Part shown: in pieces, positions 55,718 through 64,000 of the stretch
Layout of the letters: each line of letters starts with the position of its first letter
Position numbering within the stretch: position 1 is the first letter of the stretch
DNA from: Homalodisca vitripennis
Taxonomy: Eukaryota > Arthropoda > Insecta > Hemiptera > Cicadellidae
NCBI RefSeq assembly: GCF_021130785.1
Contig: NC_060207.1
Span: forward strand, 2,130,501-2,194,500
DNA: 64,000 nt
Reading direction: 5' to 3'
The notes under the pieces: model-generated
What the model was told of the DNA's origin: nothing
What the model saw: the letters and a program-made list of their open reading frames with translations, nothing else
Database searches by the model: none
Position numbers and translations under genes: made by a program

Positions 55718-56960
55718 TCGTCCCATAGCTTTGGTTTCAGTTTATTCAAAAGCGTATGAAAATGTATGCTTATCCCTGTTGACCAATAACATAATTTTAA
55801 TAAATCAACACGGCTTTCAAAAATAAAATAGTTCACTATCTGTATAGATTCACAAATTATCGGCCCTGGATGGATCGTGGAAAACTATTGGTGGTTTCTG
55901 CAATTTCTCTATTTTTGTTCGGTGTTTTGTTTTGTATATATGTCATGAAGTTCTGATAAATAAGGTGTATCCATATGACGTCAGAGCATTAGCACTGAGC
56001 TGGTTAGGTCATTCCTGTCTGGAAGACAACATAGTGTATCTACGCACAGTACTCATGATAAGTTTTCATCGTCTTAGAGTGGGGTCAGTATCGGCGTGCC
56101 TCAGGGTTGCATCTTGTCACCGTTACTGCTCTTACTTTACTGTATATTAATGATTTAGAATGTACAGTTCAGTACGCTAAAATCTCAATGTTTTAAGATT
56201 TCCTCACCAGTAGAGACGCTGTTACTCTAAAATACAATGGAGTGATTGTACTTAATGATTTTTCAGCCTTCAGAATGGTTTCAGGCAAATGGCTGAATAG
56301 ACCAAAGACCAGTGCAATACAGTTTCAAGTCTGTTGGAATTCGGCTAACAGGGCCGAGGGATTTGATAATTTTGCTGATATCACCATTTGTGGGTCCTCA
56401 AAATCTTTGGGATCGACTATGGATAAAAATGTAAAGTGGGCGGCACCTCATACAGGTGAACTTTGAAACGCTTGAGCTTTGCAATTAGAATTTTGCAGCC
56501 GTCCTGTAGCATATATATTGTCATAGATGTTTACCAAGAATACTGTGAAAGTCTACTACGCTACGGTATATCTTTTGGGATAATCATTCTACTTTTACAC
56601 AGGGCGTTTAGGTCCCAGAAGTCTGATCTGAGAATAATTTTTAACCTCGGTAAATGCGACTTTTGCAAAGAATAATTTGATAATTTCAATATATTTACTG
56701 CGCATTTATTATATGTATACAAAGATCTCATTCAAACTTATAACACTCTTGCTAAAATTCCTAAAATAACAGACCTCCATTATTTTAATACAAGAAATAA
56801 AGCTAAACTATGCGTTCCCCAGCACACAACGACCAAGTTTGAGAACAGTCCGTTTTACTTTGATATTAAACTTCTTTTATGGCTTTAAGAGATCACTGAG
56901 GAACCTCGTAAAGAGTTCAATGTTTTATTCTCTTAAACAGTTTCTCGAGTTTAATTTTTG
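55718..56960 (+). pseudogene. LINE reverse transcriptase remnant
   Basis: Landmarks appear in order but in several frames: YRPIALVSVYSKAYENV at about 55720, INQHGFQK near 55802, SIGVPQGCILSPLLLLLY at 56089 and YINDLECTVQYA at 56145 (the YADD box is not preserved here). Then come LGSTMDKNVKWA at 56409 and a C-terminal YFNTRNKAKLCVP near 56780. The block carrying the catalytic DxSKAFD is eroded beyond recognition. It is very old, with no surviving long frame. Confidence 0.7.
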
Positions 56961-59900
56961 AACTGTAAAGTTATTTTCAATTTTCATTTAGATTGTTAAG
57001 ATATCTCGTTTTTCCTTGCAGTGTTTGTACTTTACTCCATTATGCTACTTGACAAAAAAGTAAAATTGTACAAATCATATGGGAGAATAAAGAATTAAAT
57101 TGTATAATCGATTAAATCAAAGTGTATAACTTGACTAAAATCGAAAGCCATATTTTTGCATTTTCGATTATTTTATAGGGAATATCGAGTATTTATTTTT
57201 TTATATATTGGTTACATTCGCTATATTTCTCAGTACTGTTATTTTCATCATTCAATCCTCTACTCCCTCCACCTCCAGCCACTTTATCCCCCCCACCATC
57301 GCTTTCACCTGATTCAATCCCCTCCCTCTAGCGTGGTATACACGGCCTCATAACTGCACCATTCTTCTATATCTTCAGTTTTGTGGGCTTTACCACTCAA
57401 ATCATCAGAAACAGTCAATAGGAAGGATAAAACATGATATAAAGTATATAATTACACGTTACTAACTCCTTGCCATGTTGATGTACGGTAAATAAAAATT
57501 ATTTTCATCTAAAGTGTAATCACTATTTTAAATTTTGACATTGGCTTTAACTTCATTTTTTAATAGTTTAGAGACTAGTATTGTGATATACTATTGTTAA
57601 TAATAATACATTATTAGTATACAAATCTGTTATAAAAATACATGTAATATACGAGATAGCTACGTTTTATCACATGCATGATATATATCTTATTGCATTC
57701 ATTCATTAGTTCATACGTGTTTTAGAATGTGGTCGTTATTCATCCATAGTTCTTTTGCAATCACTTTGAAATAATTACTATTATTACTAACTTTAAATTC
57801 CTAAATGTTCCTACAAATAGTCTTACTACATTAGAATTTTACTATTGTGTTACCTAAATATATCCTATTTAATTTTATATGCAATTCTCAATAGCTCAAT
57901 TACCTATAATAAAATACTTTGATAGTTATAAATAAAACTACGATGATACACAAGGATATATATATATATATATATATCTGAAGTAATAAAACATTTTAAA
58001 CGTTCTTACATCCTAAAAACTATTTAAGTTAGACCTATATTGTGTATCGGTCAAGGTGGAACAAACTCAACCACATTTACTGAAAGAATCCTATGAAAGG
58101 CAAAACGATATAAGTTTACCCAGAGATATGCTGTCATGAGGGTGATCCGTTCTGTACAACCTTCAACCTAAGATTTATTTTTTTTGAAATTTAATTATCA
58201 AAGAAAAAAATTATAAGTGTTAACAGTAAGTAACGTAATGATTGAATTAGGATTGTATATTTATAACCATTGATAATATCGGTGCTCTATTACAATAAAC
58301 ACTTAGAGATCGCGTTTGACCATCTATTGTAGTTTAGCGGCAAACGGTAACGCTGTTCTGGTATACTTACTTGTTGTTACAGGTTATTGAACAAGAACTT
58401 ATGAACTCATCGCCTGACTTGGCGGGTTTACTACTTTACAAATACGTAAAATGATACTCAAACTTACGTAATATTTTTATCTAGATACTATAAATGTGGA
58501 AATGATACATACATTGATATTCACTGGAATTATTTTTTGGCATATCATATCATAAATTACAAAATAAGAAGAAAAGAAATTATATTTGTGTTACCGTATA
58601 GGGCTCAAATGTTTGAAAGTATGTGAAGATTTTTGCTTCAACTTACAAAAGGTTTCTATAATAATTTCCTCGGGTTGACTCAAAGTGACAAATCAAGAGA
58701 CTAATGGGACAAGTGATTTGGGTCCAGACCTTTATCCCTGTCCAAGTGTCACGCTATGTAATGCAATGTGAAGGCCTGAGTGCATTGATTCATTGCTAAC
58801 TATAACAATCAGATTGAACAAATATTTTAACTTGAATAGAATATGACGTATTTTTACTGTAAATAAATCATATTCTAAAGATTAGTTATTTATACTGATG
58901 ATTTCACCGTGATGGGTTAAAACACATACAAACTGTTAGTTATGAGCATTATTCATGTTCACAATTTAAACTAACGATTCTTTGGAGTGTTATTGATAAT
59001 AAATAACTAGACATGTATAATATAATTGTTTTTATTTAAAATTAGCTGTGCCTTGCATATTTCGTACCTTGAGTAAAACATAATTTGTAAACTGCAGTTT
59101 AAGTTATTAAGCAATTATGTTTTGTATTAAGTCTTATATAGTGGAATAGAGTCAGCTAAGTCTAACAGACGCCACAGAGTGCGGCCCAACTGGCAGAAAC
59201 ATCAAAATTAAACCTGGACTCAAGAATTAACTTGGTTTTTATATTTGTGTTTTAACTGACCACATTAATTGTAAAAGTGGTCAGTAATTGCAGAGTTTTT
59301 TAAGTTTTGTTAAACTTCTTGTAAATCTTCTTGTATCTTCTTGTTGTATCTTGTGTAAATAATTGTTGGAATAAATCATTATCTCATATAAGTCAATCTC
59401 CATATCAAAATGAAAAGGTTCCATAAGACTTGCAAAATTTTACATTTAGTATTGATAATTGTATATGTTTGAACAGTGTATTTTATATATATATTTATTT
59501 ATTTACATATTTATGTATTTATATATATATATATTTATTTATTATATATGTATATCGTAATTTAGTCTGTGTACTTAAGCGATTTTAACATTCTTCCTAT
59601 AGTTCTAATTTAACAAGCCGTATACTTTAAAAAATTGCAAAGGTTTAATAGGTGTTCAGGTTCAAACTCTTTTGATAGATAAAAAGAATTAGATCCAGGC
59701 AATTAAACAGTACTTTAAAAACTATAATTTAAACCCTGTATTAAGTAAAAGGTGAAATGGAGCTGAATTCAACATTTTATTATACTTATATAACGGAGTA
59801 AACTTATCTAAACCAAAATATTGGTTTACAGGCTTCAAGACTGAAGTATATTTCACTTTTTGCTCATAATTTGTAAATTTTCTAAACTAAACGATATGGG

Positions 59901-60521
59901 TCTTGAAAACCGGAGACTTCCATTAAATATCCCCTCTGTGGAAATTACAGTTGATAAAACCACCCGATATCTCTGATACATCAGGTATATAATTAAGATT
60001 TATACCTATGCAATATTACTGCTAAAGGAAGCTTCAAGCATGTAAGTATACTCGTAAGTTCCGGTGATTGTGAGGTCCCAGGTTACGGATACTCCGAGAA
60101 CATCGCAGAAATTCGACATACATTTTCTAGTTTTCTGTATTCAAGAACTCTGGATATCTGACAATTGTCAAAACACAAAATCATGTTTATTAAATAATAT
60201 TTTATTAGATTATTGTATTTCAGCGTGAAAGCCCTGGTATCTCGCCTAAAGACAAAAAATTTGATCACAGAAAGATGAGTTATTAGCATTAAAAGTACCA
60301 ATATTGAAATCATGAATATTGCCTTCATTAAAAACAAATTTAAAATATAATACGATTTTTAAAAATAATCTGAACCTTAATAAAATAATAGTTACAGCAA
60401 TTTTATATTTTACAAATTAAAACCACGTGACTCCGTATATTATATCTTATTGTTAGTACTGGTTTCAATACCTCATTTATAGTAATTGTATATATTCTAT
60501 TTATTGTATGTCAGTTTCACT
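56961..60521. other. No gene; AT-rich with small microsatellites
   Basis: (TA)n at 57955-57978 and mixed TA/TTTA low-complexity at 59486-59560. Frames at 57156-57353 and 60337-60083 (minus) carry no motif. Confidence 0.5.
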
Positions 60522-60828
60522 AGAAGAAAGCGGATTATATAGTTGAAAAACTAACCCCGAAATACCCTGACCAGTATTCGTCATTCAAGGTAGGCCTACC
60601 CTTAACTATACTAAATGATGTCTTCTCGCCTAGTTTTTGGCCTAATGAAGTCTTTGTTTCAAGATTTAGGCTTAGGCCTAATTATTTAAACAAGCAGCAT
60701 TCATCTTCAAACACTAAAGCTTTAACTTCAGTAACTACTTTATCTGACAAGCCTAATAGTTATTTTTGGAGCAAAACGAAGATCCCCCCCAGAAAGACTA
60801 GAGACGGGTTTTCACTTAGTGCCTAAAA
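60522..60828 (+). pseudogene. LINE ORF1 C-terminal fragment (gag-like)
   Basis: An open stretch reads VEKLTPKYPDQYSSFKVGLP, then SPSFWPNEVFVSRFRLRP and KTKIPPRKTRDGF before a stop. The pattern KYPxYSSFKVGxP ... FWPxxVxVRxF is the C-terminal part of a common insect LINE ORF1, usually preceded by a zinc-finger and coiled-coil region. That upstream region is not visible, so the element is 5' truncated. It lies about 95 bp before the ORF2 on the same strand, as expected for one element. Confidence 0.65.
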
Positions 60829-60921
60829 CTAATGCAGGATCAACTTACAATACAAATAACCAACTTGACGCAACTAAAAGTAGGCCTACGCATAATTTAA
60901 GTGATGTTTCTTTATAACATT

Positions 60922-63900
60922 TGAACATTCAGTCTGTTAAAAATAAACTGCTTGAATTGGAGCTCCTTCTGCAGAATATTCACTGTGACATTCTTTGCCT
61001 AAACGAACATTGGTGCTCACAGGAAGAGTTAAATTTTTAGGTTAATTCAGGATACAAGTTAATTACAAGTTTTACCAGATCTTTCATAAAACATGGTGGA
61101 GTATCCATTTATGTGGCAACTAACTTTACTTTTGATTTTCTTTGCATTATTGTCAAGGAGTTATGTGAGGAGCAACAATTTGAAGCTGCGGCGGTGGCAT
61201 TCCCAGACCTTAATATGATTGTGGTTGCAGTGTACCGTGCCCCAAACTCTGACATAAATATTTTTAGTGACAAACTTGAAAAATGTATTTTATTTATTAA
61301 TAAGTCTTATAAGTACAAAAACAGCAAAGTTGTAATTGCTGGAGACATTAATATTGACCCTAGGAACAGTGATCTTAAGATTAGAGGTTTCTCAGATAGG
61401 CTAAGGTCTTATGACTTTTTTTGTTTAAATTTTGAGCCTACCAGACATAACTCTTGTTTGGACAATATAATTACTAATTTTCAATATGAAGATGTAGACT
61501 GTAAGGTAACACAGCCTCATATATCAGATAATTTGGGATTAATATTAAGTATTAAGCCTAATACTAGGCATCATGGTGGTACCGGTACTGACAGTGCAAA
61601 GGGACTGAATAGTAAGAATAAATCTTTTAGGCTACTGAATGATTCCACTGTAAATAGTGTTAAGGTCATGCTCAATAATATTAATTGGTTAGATTTGCTA
61701 TTGCCTTACAATTTGGTTGAAGATGCATTTGATTGTTTCATGGAAACTTTAAAATACTGTTTTGATATTTGCTGTCCAATTAAAACTAAGCCTACGCAGC
61801 CTAATGATGTACCGGTAACTGGAGTAATGTCTCATAGTATAGATAAGAAATGGTATACTGTCGGGTTGACAAATATTAGATCAATAATATTAATCTATTA
61901 CAATAAGTCCTTTGTTAATCCTAACTACAAAAGCAGTTACTTGAGGTTAAAGCAAATTTACAGGTCTCAAGTTATGATAGCAAAAAAAAGGCAAACAAAA
62001 ACTATATTATGAATGCTACAAATAAATGTAAAGCAGCTTGGCATATCATTAACTCTGAGTGTGGAAGGCTGTCTAATTCAACAAATAAGTATGATAGGCC
62101 TATACCTATTTCTGTCAATGCTTTGAATATTCATTTTATAAATGTAGGAAGTAGGCCTAATGTCAACAGTACTACAAGTCATGATAATGTCTCTGATCCT
62201 ATTGATATATTACTATCCACATGAAATGCACCTCCTCCAAATGTTTTTAAATGTAAAGAAGTTACTGTAGATTATGTAAATAAAATTGTAAATAGTTTAA
62301 GTAATTCAAGAGCTGAGGATGTCTATGGTATGTCTAATTTTGTTCTAAAAAAGATTGTTTCTAGCATAGTAGATCCTCTACATTTCCTGATTAATTGGGT
62401 TCTACATGAAGGTACCTACCCTAAGTGTTTAAAAATTACAGTTACAGTACCAGTTTATAAGAAAGGTGGTAAGCAGGATGCTAATAGCTATCGAACTATT
62501 TCGCTCATTCCTGTAATATCTAAGGTGATTGAAAGTGCAATAAAAAGTCAACTAGAGTGTTATTTTGAAGCCAACAAAATGTTATCCCCATCTCAATATG
62601 GGTTTAGGAAAAACCTTTCTACTATTAAGGCTGTGGAAGATGTTGTATCACATGTAATGAGTGGTTTTGAGGCCAAAAAAGAAACATCTGCTGTGCTATT
62701 AGACCTAAGTAAAGCTTTTGATGTTGTTCCTCATAATTTTCTTATTAAAAAACTACAATCTTTTAACATTAAGGGAAAATAATTATTGTTAATGGAGATA
62801 TATCTGACTGATAGATATCAGTTTATAAAAATTTCTGTAGAAAAATCTGATGTTTTAAGAGTTTTAAGTGGGGTACCTCAGGGCTCTGTCCTAGGCCTTT
62901 TCTGTTTGTGATATTTGTCAATGATCTACCTGCTTTTATCCCTGATAAATGTATTTTATATGCAGATGACACGACACTGTTAAATTCAAGCGCTAATTCT
63001 GAAACTAACTGTATTGTTAAAAACTATATAGTTGAGAGATCTAACCTATGGTTCTGTGCCAATCAATTGCCTGTAAATAGTACTAAAACAGAGGAAATTG
63101 TATTTATTTTATGTAACTTATATGATAAGACTGTGAAATTGTTAGGAATTACATTAGACTGTACCGTTATTATAGTACATATATTATATTACTTTGGAGC
63201 TTTATAAATAAAAACAACTTTTCGGAAATACTTGATTTATTCCGAATTAAAGTTCACCCAAAAATTTAACAAAGTTTACAAACTTTAGATTTGATTTTCT
63301 TCAAAACTTCTCACAATCAGTCAAATCTAATTAAGAGTCTGTTCAAAAAAATGAATTAAAATTAAAATGAAACTAAAAATGTATACTTTTCCAAAATGGT
63401 TTAAATTAACAAAATAAACTAAAAAGTTCTCTTCTCAAAATATTCAAAATCAAAATAACACAAAACTTGATATTAACTTTACGATCGAAGTCTAATTGAC
63501 AATACTTCAGAAATTGAATTAATTCACAGACTCTGTAATATGGGAAACTTTAGAAATTTAATCACAACAGTATAAAAATAAAAGATATTAACTAAACGCT
63601 GGTACGGGACTTACTACTTTGAAGACTATGGAGGCTGATTGGAAACTAATACGCACTAAAGAAAATTAATAACTTGATTTAAATTACACCCGATAAAAGG
63701 AATTACTCTATATCCCAAACTAGAGGATTAGAGGAAGAAATACTGCTTCTCAACTGGACGTCTGCACCCTGTCGTCGACACTCCAGCACTGCTCCCCCTC
63801 TCTCAAGCCAACCGGCTCGGGAACGTATCACCGTAGACATCTCGATCAGCTGATTTACTTGTCTCGAACCAACAAACAATGTCCATGCACAGCGTCTAGT

Positions 63901-64000
63901 TAACAAAAGAGCCTACTTCCTACCGCGATTCAGCATAATAATTACAACTACGGTACAAGACTGTAAATTGGGCTGGCATCATCACACAAGTACCTTGTGT
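60922..64000 (+). pseudogene. LINE ORF2, split by a solo LTR and cut by the window edge
   Basis: The endonuclease begins LNIQSVKNKLLELELLLQNI and has CLNEHWCS, KHGGVSIYVA, VYRAPNSD, IAGDINIDPR and HISDNLGLI; a TAG at about 61050 is its first lesion. A slip in an A run near 61985 shifts the frame. A TGA at 62222 is read through in frame to the reverse transcriptase: YRTISLIPVISKVIESA, SQYGFRKNLSTIKAV, the catalytic LLDLSKAFDVVPHN, a frameshifted GVPQGSVLG, then CILYADDTTLL and LLGITLD. At 63160 a solo LTR intervenes. After 63961 the sequence resumes as CKLGWHHHTS, which completes the LGITLDxKLxWxxH motif, and runs off the edge. Confidence 0.9.
63160..63957 (-). mobile_element. Solo LTR with AGAC target duplication
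   Basis: 798 bp bounded by TGTACCGT and its complement ACGGTACA, flanked by AGAC at 63156-63159 and 63958-63961. It lies inside a LINE reverse transcriptase whose codons continue correctly on the far side. On minus the block reads TG...CA with GGAATAAATCAAG about 70 bp before its end, a likely polyadenylation signal, so I orient it minus. No pol or primer-binding sequence is present, hence solo. The 4-bp duplication is compatible with Ty3/gypsy-like families; class is inferred. The minus frame at 63906-63703 lies inside it and is not a gene. Confidence 0.9.

Noticed and set aside
60083..60337. 84-residue membrane-like protein on minus
   Set aside because: Chance frame in AT-rich DNA with no motif, promoter or homology recognised.

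Overview
The window looks like repeat-rich intergenic DNA from an insect nuclear genome. The evidence is spliceable, decayed eukaryotic transposons (Mutator, Helitron, Tc1/mariner, piggyBac, BEL/Pao, several LINE-type elements), a piece of eukaryotic 18S rRNA gene, long AT-rich stretches and many microsatellites. A hemipteran is a reasonable guess from the element mix and the recurring AGGCCTA words in the right-hand element, but nothing here proves it. I found no host protein-coding gene that I could defend. Nearly every coding trace belongs to a mobile element, and all but one (an esterase-type LINE ORF1 at 19731-21074) are visibly broken.

Layout, left to right. 1-1462: 3' end of a LINE with its stem-loop and ATCA tail. 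1647-3356: Mutator-like deletion derivative on the minus strand. 4046-5100: minus-strand 3' end of 18S rRNA directly abutting a fragment that resembles an R2-clade reverse transcriptase. 5188-8758: two Helitrons in tandem, both minus; the second carries about 560 codons of broken helicase. 10912-12712: 105-bp minisatellite. 12938-14834: Tc1/mariner element with ~450-bp inverted repeats. 16738-~21130: nearly complete CR1/L2-type LINE, minus. 22036-26111: BEL/Pao element with a truncated 5' LTR and an intact 3' LTR. 28930-29545 and 31260-33245: two more minus-strand LINE remnants. 34562-37357: plus-strand LINE remnant.

Right half. 39165-41815: a long, non-coding, reiterated repeat whose first module recurs at 3736-3965. 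42366-43745: 144/141-bp tandem array. 44161-48117: nested transposons, a Mutator relative interrupted by a piggyBac-like element with an ATAA duplication, itself apparently interrupted by an LTR-like block. 49690-50924: foldback element built from tandem copies of mariner-like end modules. 52511-53161: small retroelement scraps. 55718-56960: LINE remnant. 60522-64000: LINE whose reverse transcriptase is split by a solo LTR with a clean 4-bp AGAC duplication; the reading frame resumes after the LTR and runs off the window.

The genes do not form a host pathway. What can be reconstructed is insertion order: Mutator before piggyBac before the LTR-like block, and LINE before solo LTR. The most useful observations are these nestings, conserved end structures in the two Mutator copies, the higher-order structure of the two satellite arrays, and the 18S/R2-like junction. 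I saw no CRISPR, operon, defence locus or other new multi-gene system.
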